DNA from: Eublepharis macularius
Taxonomy: Eukaryota > Chordata > Lepidosauria > Squamata > Eublepharidae
Length of the DNA: 64,000 bases
NCBI RefSeq assembly: GCF_028583425.1
Contig: NC_072792.1
Span: 156,742,676-156,806,675 of the forward strand
Direction: 5' to 3'
The notes beneath the pieces were generated by a model, which was given only the letters and a program-made list of their open reading frames with translations, had not been told where the DNA came from and made no database searches. Position numbers and translations under genes: made by a program. Positions 22,446-33,454 of the stretch are shown piece by piece; position 1 is the stretch's first letter, and each line of letters begins with the position of its first letter.

Positions 22446-24210
22446 AGCACACCTGAGATTACATCTTCCGCATGGCAATGTAATTTGGATGGCAGCAGCA
22501 GCATCTACTTCGGAGAGGAGGTCTTCTGGCACCCCCCTCATAGGGCTGCGGCCCTTCCTGGGATGCTACAGACATGGCATGGCTAGCACCAAGGCTGCGC
22601 TGTTTGTCATTGCCATGCCCATCTCTGTTTTCCTTCATGTAGGTGTCAATCCAACAGGGAGGTCTGGGTGCATGGCCATTATAGTTCCCATCACTCTGCT
22701 CAGACTGCTTTTCCAGCCTGGCTCCTGGAGCATTCTGCCCCAGGCAGCTGTTTGACCTGAGAGTCTGCCTCACTCAAAAGCATGCCACTCTAGTGATGGC
22801 TCAGCTTGTCTCCCCCATGGCTCCTGTGAGCTGCTCTCACAGATGCAGGTGCCATATGGGACTTGGCAACCTGATGCTTCGGAACCCTTCATTATTTGCA
22901 GTTTATTAAAGCCTGGATGGTTCTATGAGTTCTCCCTGTCTGTTTGTTAGCGGATGGAACTTGCCCAACAGCCCTTCCTGCTGCAACATCCGTGACTTCC
23001 ACTCAGGGCTGTTCCTTTACATGGCCCAAGAGGGTGGGCTCTGACTCAGGGATGCCCATGCTGGGGTGGCTGGGGCTGGGTTTTTTAGATGCCACTTGAA
23101 CTCTGTTTTGTTCTGCTGCGACACAGAGAAAGGGTCCAGTGGCACCTTGGAGGCTGACCTCAGGTCTCTGCTGGCTGCTGTGGGTACTGGGCAGATGGCC
23201 CAAGACGTGTATGGGTGCTCTGAGAAGGCACAGTCTCTGGGTCCCACACTCTCTCATAGCATTGCTGGCACCTGATGAGCTACACAGATTGTTAGTTCAT
23301 GGGGGGGGGGGCAAGCCTTTTGCTGCCATAGGTACAGCAGAGGGGGGTTGTGGGGCATCCTGGGTGAAATGATGGATCTCTGGGGTGACCCATTGGCTAG
23401 GCCACTCAGTTCCCTTTTGGGTCATTTGTGGGGCCAAAAAGTCAGCCCTCAGGGTTTTTGTCAGCCCCTCCCTTCTCCCCATGTGGGGATTGAACCCTGT
23501 TATCCTATCCCAGTGCCTTGTCACTGAACCATGCCTATTTCTGTGATATTCTCTGGCCAGTCCCACATGGCTGGGGTGATATATCAGGGCTGCAGTGGGG
23601 AGTCTAATGCCTACTGGTACATCTCTTTGGAACCTCCCCTCCTGGCTCTGTGGTTGGGATTTGGACCTGAGTGTCAGGGGCTGTAGATTTGAGCTTGGTA
23701 TGGGTGTTTTTTCCCCTTTGTCTTTCTATTTTTACTCGGCCAAGGAAATGGAGTGTGTGGCTCAGAGCAGGTTTGAATATGGGAAGGGCTTTTGCTGCCA
23801 GTCTAGCGCTTGCCCGGGAAGTGGTGGACATCCTGTCTGCCATTGGGGTGGATATTTCCTCTGGGCTGAGGCTGGGCTTCTCTGGTCATCTGTCTGTTAG
23901 GGTGCCATTGTTGTGGGATCTTTCCTCCCTGCCACCTGGCTCTCTGGGGGTGGGTGGAGGTGGGTGGGAGTGCTACTTATAGGGACGTCATTGGCTGTCG
24001 CTGCATGACTGTGGCTAATACCAATGTTTCTATGGACTCCCACACATTTGCTCTGCTGTCTGTGCCTGGTGGAAGTGGGGGAGGCGGTGGTGTGAGGTGT
24101 TGTTTCCTTCTGTGGAATGTCCGTAGTGGTGCTTTAATTACACAGGCGCCTGGATGCCTCTGTCCTGGAGGCCCTCAGGATTGTACTGTAAAGAGAGGAT
24201 GAAAAATTGT
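22446..24210. other. GC-rich block of unknown nature
   Basis: About 1.75 kb clearly richer in G+C than its surroundings, with sharp edges against AT-rich DNA. It carries several 75-111-codon frames on both strands (22420-22773, 23003-23372, 23595-23982), none with a domain I recognise. A G-run lies at 23300-23309. It could be the non-coding part of a GC-rich retroelement (the DIRS at 38.8 kb is similarly GC-rich) or an old gene fragment. Confidence 0.4.
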
Positions 24211-24315
24211 TGAGTATAGATGGGGAAAAGATATACATGGATTTTGGCAGATATGGAAACATGTGCCTACATCATTATAGCATCTCCAACACTATGAAGA
24301 AAATACTTAAGATTT

Positions 24316-24405
24316 ATAACATAACATAACATAACATAACATAACATAACATAACATAACATAACATAACATAACATAACATAACATAACATAACATAAC
24401 ATAAC
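24316..24405. repeat. (ATAAC)18 microsatellite
   Basis: Eighteen uninterrupted ATAAC units. It directly abuts the 3' end of the minus-strand SINE at 24406, so it probably grew from that element's tail. Confidence 0.97.
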
Positions 24406-24640
24406 ATTTGATTTATATTCCGCCCTTCAGGACAACTTAAAGCCCACTCAGAGCAGTTTACAAAGTATGTTATTATCCCCACAACAATCACCTTGTGAGG
24501 TGAGTGGGGCTGATAGAGCTCTGGAAGAGCTGTGACTGACCCAAGGTCACCCAGCTGGCTTCAAGTGGAGGAGGAGGAATCAAACCCGGTTCTCCAGACT
24601 AGAGTCTTGCCACTCTTAACCACTACACCAAACTGGCTTT
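24406..24640 (-). mobile_element. tRNA-headed SINE, GTGTAGTGGTTAAGAGT family
   Basis: Minus strand: the head (GCCAGTTTGGTGTAGTGGTT, AAGAGTGG) carries a pol III A box, and GGTTTGATTCC (24577-24587) a B box. The body has GACCTTGGGTCAGTCACAGC. The 3' end (AACTGCTCTGAGTGGGCTTT, then CGGAATATAAATCAAATG) resembles an L2/CR1-type LINE tail, followed by the GTTAT repeat. Full-length copy. Confidence 0.88.
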
Positions 24641-25080
24641 CTATCTATAACTTCCGAGGAATCTTCTCTTAGCCTTTCTGAAACTTATTTAAGGGGAAGG
24701 GATTTCTTAAATCTGAAGGCATGACTTTGGAAAACCTCCAAATCTCTTTTTTTGCTCACCACTTGAACTCCCATCCCATTGATTAGCAAGAAAATTTCTT
24801 TAGAATCCATCAAGTGCTCCAAAAAAAAATCCTAAGAGCATGTGCTAGTTATGAGATGAAGGATATGTGCTTGTTTTGACCTTTTAAATTCTAAACAGTT
24901 TAGGGCCAGAGTCAAAGACTACTTTTCCAAGTGTGTCTCCCCAAACATGTAGGTCATCTGGAGAATGCTGTACATTTCTCCAACTTTCAAAAGTTTGGCA
25001 TGTGAGACAGTGTCCTTTTGATGGTGGTACCAAAGTTATTGCACTGTGTCTCCCTGTATGTCATGTTGGCCTCATCTCTT
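24640..25080. other. Unassigned stretch
   Basis: No recognised gene or repeat; an A-run lies near 24822. Confidence 0.35.
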
Positions 25081-25082
25081 TT

Positions 25083-25850
25083 GGTTCCCAGTATCACTTG
25101 ACTCGATTCTGGTTAGACCTCACTTGGAATACTGTTTTCAGTTTTGGGCGCCTCACTTCAAGAAGGATGTTGACAAGCTGGAATGTGTCTGAAGGAGGGT
25201 AACAAAGATGTTGAGGGGTCTTGAGACCAAGTCCTATGAAGAAAGGTTGAAGGAGCTGGGTGTGTTAAGCATGAGAGGAGGTGACTGAGAGGTAATATGA
25301 TAGCTCTCTTCAAGTATTTGAAGGGCTGTCATATATAGGATGGAGCAGAGCTGTTTTCTGTTTGGACCAGAAACAACAGGTTAAAATTAAAGCAAAGGAG
25401 TTTTCAGCTAAATGTTAGGATGAATTTTCTGACAGACTGGTTTTTCAGGGCAACAGGCTTCCTCAGGAGGTAGTGGGCTGTCCTTCCTTGGAGGTATTTA
25501 AGAAGAGGCTAGATGGCCACTTGACAGCTATGATTATTCTGTGACTCAACATGAATGTACGCAGATCGAGAGAGGGACGGCATGATGGGATGGGCAGGTG
25601 TGAGGCTCTCATGGCCCCTTTTTACATGCCCCAGGGTAATGCGGATCACCACTTTGGGAGCAAGAAGGAATTTTCCTCCAGGCCATATTGCCCAAGGATC
25701 CATGGTATTTTTTTGCCTTCCTCTGGGCACAGAGTAGGGGTCACTGAGGGAGGTGAGGGGGGAGATAGTTGTGAAGTTCCTGCATTGTGTAAGGAGTTGG
25801 ACTAGATGACCCTTGGGTCCCTTCCAGCTCTACATTTCTATGAGTCTAAC
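25083..25850 (+). mobile_element. CR1 LINE 3' region
   Basis: GATTCTGGTTAGACCTCACT then TGGAATACTGT begins the conserved CR1 3' segment. It runs through GAAGAAAGGTTGAAGGAGCT, GAGGTATTTAAGAAGAGGCT and the terminal GACTAGATGACCCTTGGGTC then CCTTCCAGCTCTACATTTCT and ATGAGTCTAA. The terminal ATTCTATG-like words are the CR1 tail. Coding is eroded; the 73-85-codon frames are accidental. Confidence 0.9.
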
Positions 25851-25854
25851 ACTG

Positions 25855-26080
25855 GTTAAAACAATTTTGATAGACTTTGATTTTAGTTAACTGAAATGTA
25901 TTTGGATATTCTATTGAGCTTGATATGTGGTGGTCTATTTTATATTAACTTTGCTGCTATCTGCTGCTTGTTTTCTCTCTCTTTTTTGATTTTTTCTGCA
26001 ATGGTCATGTTTTAATTGTGTATTGATATTGTAAACTGCCTGAGGGGGAGGTCATAGGACTAAAGAGCAAGTTATAAGCA
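25855..26080 (+). mobile_element. LINE 3' tail
   Basis: GTAAACTGCCTGAGGGGGAG follows T-rich sequence, as in L2/CR1 3' ends. It directly follows the CR1 end. Confidence 0.45.
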
Positions 26081-26428
26081 TTTTAGTCAGGCAGATAATT
26101 ATGAATTGGTACCCAAGAACCAAGGAGAATACTAATTGGATGAGCAACAATGAACTGTATGAAAGTTTCCTTATTCTGACAGGGGGGATGGGGCCACCAT
26201 AGTCCGTTGCTCTCTCCCTCTACATGTTTTCATTTCTTTCCTTAAGCCTGTGTCATTTTTTTAAAAAAATCCATAATTCGGACAAGAGGGGTATGAAAGA
26301 ATATTGGCTTGCCTAACACCACCTACTGAGCTTGTGGCTAAAGACAGATTTGAATTAAGGGCATACTGGTATAGTGGTCACTTCTTAACTGTTATTCTGT
26401 CACTGAGGAGAAATGCCATTGTCATTAT

Positions 26429-26677
26429 AACAACAACAACAACAGTGCGCTTATAGTGTGCTTATAACAGTGTGCTTATAACAGTTTCCCTTCTGGACAG
26501 ATTAGTGCCCACTCAGAGCGGTGAACATAGTATTATTATTATCCCCGCAATACAGCTGGGGAACTGGGCCTGAGAGGACTGGTTTATGCAAGGCCACCTG
26601 CTGAGCTCATGGCAGTCAAACCAGCAGAGTGCTGATTCAGAGCCAAGTCACTTAACCACTATGCTGCAGCAGCTCTA
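26429..26677 (-). mobile_element. tRNA-headed SINE, CATAGTGGTTAAGTG family
   Basis: Minus strand: GCTGCTGCAGCATAGTGGTT then AAGTGACTTGG (A box), a degraded B box, then CGGGGATAATAATAATACTA, GTGGGCACTAATCTGTCCAG and a (GTT)n tail seen as AAC repeats at 26429-26444. Same family as 31019-31256. Confidence 0.8.
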
Positions 26678-26689
26678 CAATTCTTTGTC

Positions 26690-28700
26690 AGTTCCGTGGG
26701 GCAGGGACTCATCTTTTGCTTATGCTACTGTACAAAGCAACATCTACACCAAAGACACTCAGTTAATTAATTAAAAGTAATACCAATGCCTGTCATTTAT
26801 CATGTAGCACATTTAATATGCTCTATCATTCTTACCATTGCCTTCGTTGTGAATGTTCTATGAAGCAAGTCTGCACAGGGCGAGAAGGTCATCCTCCCTT
26901 GTTTGAGGGTGCAGAGAGGTTGCCTGGCCAGGTGAGACACCTGAAACAAGGAAGCTCCCGTGGTCAAGCAGCAGGCATAAAGACTGATGCTGAATCTGAG
27001 ACCATGGAGGAGCCTGCTGTCTCCTGAGTAGGATCTCTTGCAAGAGATTAGGATCCCCCACCAGGCAGTCACACAAGGAAGAAAGACTCCTTGCAAAACT
27101 CTCTAGGCGTCCTGCTGAATTCAGGTGCAGCATTAAACGATGGAAGAGAACATCTTGGCACCATAGGAGGAGAAAATCTTCAGACTTCACTGCACCTTTT
27201 CTCTTATCAAAACAAAAAACTGTACTCCTCATGCTGAGACATTCTGATACTTTATTACATATATCACTGCTGTATGATAGGTTTTAACAGTAATCGTTTT
27301 TGTTTGTCCTTCATAAATGTCTTCTGGAACATTTGAATTTCAAAATGCTAAATTTGAATCTCAAAAAGCTAAATTGATTGTCATCCTTTATGTGTGTACA
27401 AAAAGATTTCTCTGACCGCCCCCTCCAAAGATGATCAGTGCAGAGTTTCTCCATTCCACTTTTAAAAAGTCTTTGTAGTTCTAATAATTGGATGAAATAA
27501 TTAGTTTTAAACTGTTAACATTTATTATTTTCATTGTATTTTTGTCTTTGCACCCTCAAAGTGATGGTTGTGTTTTGTACAGCTCTTCCTGGGACCATAT
27601 CCCTTTAAAAATAAGAGAGAAAGAACGAGAGCGAGAGGAAGGGGGAGCTAGAGCCTTTGCTGCATTGAACTCGTTTGGATAAGGCTGAAGCAGTGCTCAT
27701 GCATGGCTCTGCAGAGACAGCTGATTTCACAAAGGGCATGCTCTCCTCTCAGGTTGCAGAGGCAGTCGAGTACAAACCACCAATGGAAGAAATGGCATGA
27801 CAATCTGGCCTGTATGTGGATGCTCTTGATAGAGAAACAGTGGGACACGGGCTGTGGCTGACCAGTGCTGGGACTGCCCATCCTTCTTCCAATGTAAGTA
27901 AGCGTCTTGGTAGAAAATTGCTCAGTCACTGCAGTTGCTTGGGTGATATTTTATAGGGTGCACCATGCTGTTAAGCTTCCATTGTCCTTTACTCAATGGC
28001 AATGCTGATTAGTTCAGGCACTGTTTCGTCTATAAATCTAGCAGGGTTTTTTTTTTTTTTAAATTCGGAAGACGCAATGCGATCAGAAAAGGATGCAATG
28101 GAGGGATCTGAATCAAGAACATTCTAACATTACTACATGTTTGTGAACAAGCTTTTGTCTGGATGTGGAGTGCAACCCATGAGAAGCTTCAGCGGCACCA
28201 CCTCTTCTCTTTTAGTTGAGCTTGCTTGGGAACACAGCAGGAGTGTCTGGTGGGTCGCTCTGGGGCAGCAGCCCTTCCATGCCGAGGCTCCTGATGCAGT
28301 CTTTGTTTGAAATGACAATGGCTGACATCATCAAAGCCTAAAAATATGCCTCATCCAACAGCACAGAACAATGGACACTTTTTCCTGCTTTAATAATTGG
28401 GTTTCCCTCTCCTACACTTGCCAGTGATGTTATGGACATCTTTTTTCACCGTGCCAGATTTTTAACAAAACAGATGTCAAGTATGATCGATCCAGCCAGA
28501 GAACCTGAGTATTAAGCTCTGCTCTTGTGAATTAAAAGCTCGCAGTTTCATTTGGGACAGAAACCCTTTCTAATCTAGGCATCTCAGACTTTGACAGCTG
28601 CTTCTCAGCTAAAGCGTTCCTTCTGTCTATATGTATGCATGTGCTTTGGAGCCCTGTAGTGTTTGTTTTTAGCTTAGAAGTTTGTTACTATTTTACAATA
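26690..28700. other. Unassigned 2 kb
   Basis: I see no exon, RNA gene or known repeat. Overlapping 98-, 69- and 124-codon frames at 26800-27232 and a 93-codon frame at 27648-27929 have no domain. A purine-rich tract lies at 27612-27645 and a T-run at 28048-28059. Confidence 0.35.
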
Positions 28701-28702
28701 TA

Positions 28703-28846
28703 TGAGTCCAGTAGCCTTTAAAACTATCCAAGTTTATTGTAGCATAAGCTTTTGAGAACCACAGTTCTCTTCATCAGATGCATGCATCTGACAAAGAGAG
28801 CTGTGGTTCTTGAAAGCTTATGCTACAATAAAGTTGGTTAGTCAGG
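28703..28846. mobile_element. PLE-type terminal repeats, head-to-head pair with hammerhead-like cores
   Basis: The left arm (28703-28782) is the reverse complement of the right arm (28783-28846), meeting at GATGCATGCATC. The right arm reads CTGACAAAGAGAGCTGTGGT, TCTTGAAAGCTTATGCTACA, ATAAAGTTGGTTAGTC. The left arm read in reverse gives CTGATGAAGAGAACTGTGGT, TCTCAAAAGCTTATGCTACA. The order CTGAYGA, hairpin, GAAA, AGC-TTAT-GCT-A fits a hammerhead core. The left copy has AAAA in place of GAAA. Confidence 0.75.
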
Positions 28847-28847
28847 G

Positions 28848-28960
28848 TTGCAGAGGCAGGCGATGGCAAACCACCTCGGATAGTCTCTTGCCATGAAAAC
28901 CCCACCAGGGGTTGGTTGCCATAAGTCAGCTATGTCTTGAGGCAGCACACACACACACAA
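28848..28960 (+). mobile_element. 3' half of 5S-headed SINE / Bov-B tail
   Basis: GGCAGGCGATGGCAAACCAC ... CTCTTGCCATGAAAACCCCA ... GCCATAAGTCAGCTATGTCT then TGAGGCAGCACACACACACA matches the reverse complement of 36508-36600, including the Bov-B-type tail. The 5S head is absent. Confidence 0.7.
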
Positions 28961-28961
28961 T

Positions 28962-29645
28962 ATCTCTTATACATTACCTTACTTTTTAAAAAGGGCTTTT
29001 CAAGATCTTCAAGGCTGCTTTTAACAAAATCTGCACACACAGTTCTTCTTATTGTCATTCACGTCGCCCCCTTTCCTTCCACTTATTCTCCCTCTATCCC
29101 TTGTCCCTCTCCTCCAGAAGTGCTGATGTCCCAGCTGTGGCCCTGTTCCTAGCTATATAGCTCTCACTGATGAGGTTATAGCAAAATTGTAGTCCATGCA
29201 ACATGTATCACCCCAAGAGTATGTAGTGAAAGTAAAGAATTCATTTAGGCCTTAACAAGTGAAAGCCTGCAAAAATTCATGTCTTTTTCTTTTATTAGGC
29301 AAGGTCACCATTAGGTCTTGGGGGCAGGGAGGGGACAGCTTGCCAGACAAGGATCTTGCGAGCACACACACACTGTCCTGTCTACTCCATGACTGCGAGA
29401 AGAGTTAGGATTTATTTGCGTTCCATGTTGCCAGCAGAGTTTGATCATGTCCTAGAAATTTCTCCACTTTACAGTCACCAAGTTCTTGGAGAAGGCAGGT
29501 CATATTACTGCCAGCTGTTCATTCTGCATCCTTTATGAGTCGTGGAAAAATCTGGGAAGCAATCAAATAGTCATACAGTTTGTAGATCTCTAAGAAAGGT
29601 TTTTCTTCCTACATCTCCAAAACTCTTTAGAGGGATGTGAGAGGG
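28962..29645. other. Unassigned stretch
   Basis: No feature recognised; a 71-codon pyrimidine-rich frame at 28937-29152 looks accidental. Confidence 0.35.
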
Positions 29646-29646
29646 A

Positions 29647-29834
29647 AGGGCTGTGACTCAGGGGGAAAACATCTTCCAAGTATGCAGAAGATCCCAGATT
29701 CAATCATTGGCATCTCCAGTTAAGAAGTTCAGGCAGAAGGTGATGTGAAAGACCTTGACCTGAGACCCTGAAGAGCAACTGCCAGTGTGAGGAGACAAGA
29801 CTGACCATAAGGCAGCTTCATGTATGTTCATGTG
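29647..29834 (+). mobile_element. tRNA-headed SINE, ATG-CAGA family, copy 1
   Basis: GGGCTGTGACTCAGGGGGAA (A-box region), GTATGCAGAAGATCCCAGAT, TCAATC (eroded B box), then GGCAGAAGGTGATGTGAAAG and the end AAGGCAGCTTCATGTATGTT. Same family as 46105-46316 and 50975-51175. Confidence 0.82.
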
Positions 29835-30588
29835 ATTTCCTAGCCTGTGGTCGTAAAGTGAGCGCTCTTCCAAGCAACACAACTATCTTTGGCGATTTAT
29901 GTTCTTCCTGACAGGGCATAAATTGGTGGGCCTTAGTGGTTTTAGCCATCCTCACCTCAATCTCTACTGTCGGGGCAAATCTACATGGTGGCGTATAATT
30001 GTCTTTCAAAGATGCTTAATCTATTTTCAGTGCCATGAATATGTAGGGAATTTCTGGTTCTTTTCTATAACAAAAGGGACACTTGGTGCATACATGCGAG
30101 AACTCTGGCTTGCTGCTCTGAACTGGTATTTAATCAGAAAAATAGATGGAGAATTACAGCTAATATTAATATTTAGATTTTGATGCTATCTATACTAAAA
30201 GTATTTCCTTGTAAATATATAATTCAAGAAAGTATAAGGAAGCAGAAACAAGAATCAAATTTTGAAGTTATAAAACAACAGATCTTTTTAGAACAGAGAA
30301 ATAATGAGTTCACAAAAGTTGGTTGTATACACAAAGAATTACTCATTATGAATTATCTGGGGAACAAAAGGAGATAGCACACTCATTTGCTGCACCATCT
30401 TTTCTGTGCCGGAGATTTGTCTTCAGATTCTTCCCAGTGGTTTATTTTTAGTGCTTTCATAATACGGGTGCCTGAATGACCTTCCCAGAAAGAGAAAATT
30501 AAATTTAACCAAGATGGCTTTTGTCCTAAAATATGCTAAATTATGTATCAAGGAAAATCAAATTCTGTTTTTAATTGTTTTAAAGTTT
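29835..30588. other. Unassigned stretch
   Basis: AT-rich; frames of 60-94 codons lack domains. Confidence 0.35.
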
Positions 30589-30589
30589 A

Positions 30590-30757
30590 CTGAACTGGGC
30601 TTCAGCATGCCCTGCAGCTCCTCTGTTGTGCTGGAAAACGACATCATGGGGAAGCGATACGGGTGTGTGGGAGCTCACAGGTGGGAGGTAAGTACCCCAC
30701 TGTCCCTCTAGCTCCCTGCACCCCGTTTTGGCCCCTGGGGCCCCTGGCAACCCTAAA
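30590..30757 (-). mobile_element. GGTTGCCAG-type MITE, minus orientation
   Basis: Ends CCCCTGGCAACCCTA at about 30742-30756, the reverse of the AGGGTTGCCAG start seen at 32467, 33665 and 48915. The body has an AAACGACATCATGGGG word like the GACATCA(T)C words in the other copies. Confidence 0.6.
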
Positions 30758-31018
30758 GATGTTGCTTAGATAAGTTTGCAGCACCTGATGGTGGAGAGTT
30801 CATTGAAAGGTGAGGAGGGAAGCAATGAACTGGTAACGCTAGGAGAGAGAGCAGCTGGTTAGTATGTCTATGAAAAAGATGATGGAGAGGCCCCACTGGG
30901 AGACAAGAGACAACAGGTCCCAATTAGTGTTGCTGCCTGACAATTCTGTGATCTCGAACCCAGAGAGAGAATAAGGATCAGATTTTATATAGGCTGTTAG
31001 GATGCCTTAGATATAAGT

Positions 31019-31256
31019 GGGAGCTGCTGTAGCATAGTAATTAAGTGGTTGGGTTGCAAATCAGCGTTCTGTTGGTTCAAATCCCACTACTGCCCTGAGT
31101 TCAGTAGGTGGCCTTAGGTAAGCCACTCCTCTCAACCCCAGCTTCCCAGCTGCATTGTGAGGATGATAATAACCCTGACCTTGTTCACTCCTGAGTGGGG
31201 CACTAATCTGTCTAGAAGAGCAGCATATAAGCACAGCTATTATTATTATTATTATT
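31019..31256 (+). mobile_element. tRNA-headed SINE, CATAGTGGTTAAGTG family, full length
   Basis: GGGAGCTGCTGTAGCATAGT then AATTAAGTGG carries the A box, and GGTTCAAATCCC (31074-31085) a near-perfect B box. The body runs to GTGGGGCACTAATCTGTCTA and ends in a (TTA)n tail (31239-31256). Confidence 0.9.
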
Positions 31257-31261
31257 GTTAC

Positions 31262-31570
31262 ACACAACATAATCAATAATAAAGATTGCATATTATGATT
31301 GATTGACCTTGCTGAGCTGATACAAGTTTCCACCAGAGACCTAAATATCAGCCAGGTATTGGTGCAATATGTACACTGTTCCAAGTAATGCTGTCTTTTG
31401 CAGTTCTGTAGGTGTTATGTCAGAAAGTTGCAGTTTTTCCATATAAGTTGCAAAACTTTTCGAAATAGTTCCCAGTGCCCCAATGACAATAGGGACTACT
31501 GTTGTATTCTTCTTCATCCATAGTTGGGTGGTTTCTATTGCCAGAGCTCTATATTTAATCATTTTTCTTG
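31262..31570 (-). mobile_element. R4-like (R2-group) LINE, C-terminal end
   Basis: The minus-strand frame 31341-31562 has VVPIVIGALGTISK followed by LQKTALLGTVYIL near its end. The VIGALG and QKTALLGT words are, as I recall them, typical of the C-terminus of R4/Dong-type retrotransposons, a clade reported in lizards. The rest of the ORF is missing. Family assignment is by memory of these two motifs, so the R4 label is less sure than LINE. Confidence 0.65.
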
Positions 31571-31579
31571 TTCTTTTTC

Positions 31580-32010
31580 TTCAACTATCATCATCATCAT
31601 TGGTCATCCTTAGCAGGAGATGTGGGAATCCCAGTGGTGGATATCTCTTGGGGCTGCCTTTTGAAAAGTGTTTGGAAACTGCCATTAATTTAGAAGCAGG
31701 AGACCTGTGAGGAATCCTGGGTGGAACCTCATTTCTCCCTAGACAATCATCCTTTCTACCCATTCCCATTTTCATTCTTTCCCTCCCTATCACAGCCTCC
31801 AGTTTTGCTCCTTTTCCTGGTTCCCTTCCCCCTGCCCTCCTGTTTCATCCCAGCTGCCTCTTTCTTATCCTTCCTTCCTTCTTGCAGCTTTTCTGTATGT
31901 CCTGCTTTCTTGACTCCCACCAGTCCTCATATCCTCCCCTTTACACCATTTTATCTCCCCCCCCCATCATTCTCATTTGACGACCCACTCCTTCTTTTCC
32001 CAATTCATCT
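31580..32010. repeat. (ATC)n run and pyrimidine-rich tract
   Basis: A short ATC/TCA run at 31587-31602, then 31725-31975 very rich in C and T (TTTCTACCCATTCCCATTTT and similar), like 17755-17875 and 60180-60330. The 99-codon Pro/Ser/Phe frame (31721-32020) is low-complexity translation of the tract. Confidence 0.5.
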
Positions 32011-32465
32011 CCAGAGTTGAAGCAAAACTTCAATGGCCATTTTGGATCAGCAGAGTTGTCGAAGCAATCCAAAATGGATGTCAAGATCTCATGAGGAAAT
32101 CATCTCAGCCTTTTAAAACACTTTTTAAAAAATTCTCCTCCTCCTTTATTGTTTTACAGTTTAGGAATTTTCCTGCAAATCTGGGGATTCCTAGTTATCC
32201 TAACAAGACAGGAGAACATCAAAAAGAACTGCTTTCAAGATACTGGATAAATAAAGTGAACATTTAGCTCCTCTTATCTCCTTTAGAAAAGTCTTTTAAG
32301 GCAGCTACAGAGATGACTGGTTTGAGGGAACATTTGCTTTAATTAAATTCTGATTTTTTTGTTCTAAAAGTTTATAACCCTTTCTGAAGTTAGGGCAAAA
32401 CTGCAGAGTGAGACCTTAGCGTGGAAATAGAAATATATATGTACATTTGGACCGCTACAGAGTGC
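32010..32465. other. Mostly unassigned; scrap of the 48.2/61.1-kb repeat
   Basis: TTTCCTGCAAATCTGGGGAT at about 32170 resembles the TTTTTCTGCAAACCTGGGCT word at about 61358 in an unclassified repeat. Otherwise nothing recognised. Confidence 0.3.
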
Positions 32466-32466
32466 A

Positions 32467-32685
32467 GCAGGTAGGGTTGCCAGTTCCCCTGAGAGGACCC
32501 GGCACTTACCTTTCCATTGTCTTCTGAACTGGCTGGCGCAAAGCATGGGAGCACTCCTGAGGGACCTGAGTAATGACTTCACTCCTGGGAGGGACATCAT
32601 CACACTGCTCTGGGAGTGCTCCCTGGGAGGCGCATTACTGCGCCACCACGATCGCAGCAACACTACAGTAGTGAGAGTTGTTAAA
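32467..32685 (+). mobile_element. GGTTGCCAG-type MITE
   Basis: Begins TAGGGTTGCCAGTTCCCC. The middle has TGACTTCACTCCTGGGAGGG and GACATCATCACACTGCTCTG. Related non-coding elements lie at 30590, 33665, 48915 and 60660. The right end was not fixed. Confidence 0.6.
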
Positions 32686-32892
32686 AGCAGTTTTACGTTC
32701 TAGCAAGCATCAAAAGATGAACAGGGAAAACACTGGAGATAGCAAAACAATGATATAGCTTTAATTCATATCTGGTGGTAAAATGAAGAAATTGTATACT
32801 TCTGGACAAGACTTCATGCAAAACATAACCGAAATAACTGAATACACTGGTCAGGATCTAAAGAATTGTGCAAATAACTCCACATGCCACAT

Positions 32893-33012
32893 GTCTGAAG
32901 GCAGGCGCTCTAACTCTGGAAAGCTTATGCTCTGAAAATCTTGTTGGTCTCTAAGGTGCCCTGGGACTAAAATCCTGCTGTTCTACTACAGACTAACACA
33001 GCTGCCCACCTA
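32893..33012 (+). mobile_element. PLE-type terminal repeat with hammerhead-like core
   Basis: CTGAAGGCAGGCGCTCTAAC, TCTGGAAAGCTTATGCTCTG, then TTGGTCTCTAAGGTGCCCTG and the end ACAGACTAACACAGCTGCCC. GAAA-GC-TTAT-GC-T-C is preserved. The hairpin before GAAA is disturbed. Confidence 0.7.
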
Positions 33013-33044
33013 AACTATCAGTATTCTAGTTCTCCACATTATGT

Positions 33045-33310
33045 GTTTCTTCTTAATACATCTTTAACTGTGAGTTCTGTTATATCATATATTATTGCCT
33101 TAATATTACATTATATTTAATCGTTATATTTATTCTTCCTCCATTTGTAGAAGGGGTCCCATGGCGCGGAAAAGTCTTCTTCCATTTGTCCTTTCATTAA
33201 CGAAGTTAATTTGTCCATTTCCGCAGTTTCCATTATCTTTGCTATTATCTCCTCTTGCTGTGGTATTGTCAACATGCCAGAAGAGAACATATTTAGGGTG
33301 AGTGAACAAT
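33045..33310 (-). mobile_element. L1 ORF2 extreme C-terminus
   Basis: The minus-strand frame 33117-33335 reads IIAKIMETAEMDKLTSLM, then an acidic/aromatic stretch ending PFYKWRKNK. This is the pattern of L1 ORF2 tails (ETAEMAKLT-like word, then a W..F..Y word). Short remnant. Confidence 0.6.
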
Positions 33311-33454
33311 ATGAGAAGAGTAGAAATAGGCACAATTATGTCAGTAAGCCTCACCCTGACCAACATGCACTCAGATGAATGTCCATATGGAGCCTATGTG
33401 CATGGAGCCCTGCAAGTATAAGGCTCTCTCTGAATAATTGGGACTTCTAAAAAA

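Noticed and set aside
24316-24405. CRISPR-like regular repeat
   Set aside because: A simple pentanucleotide microsatellite without spacers, in vertebrate DNA.
26800-27232. Overlapping 98- and 124-codon minus-strand frames as exons
   Set aside because: No domain, no good splice sites in phase, similar-length frame on the other strand.
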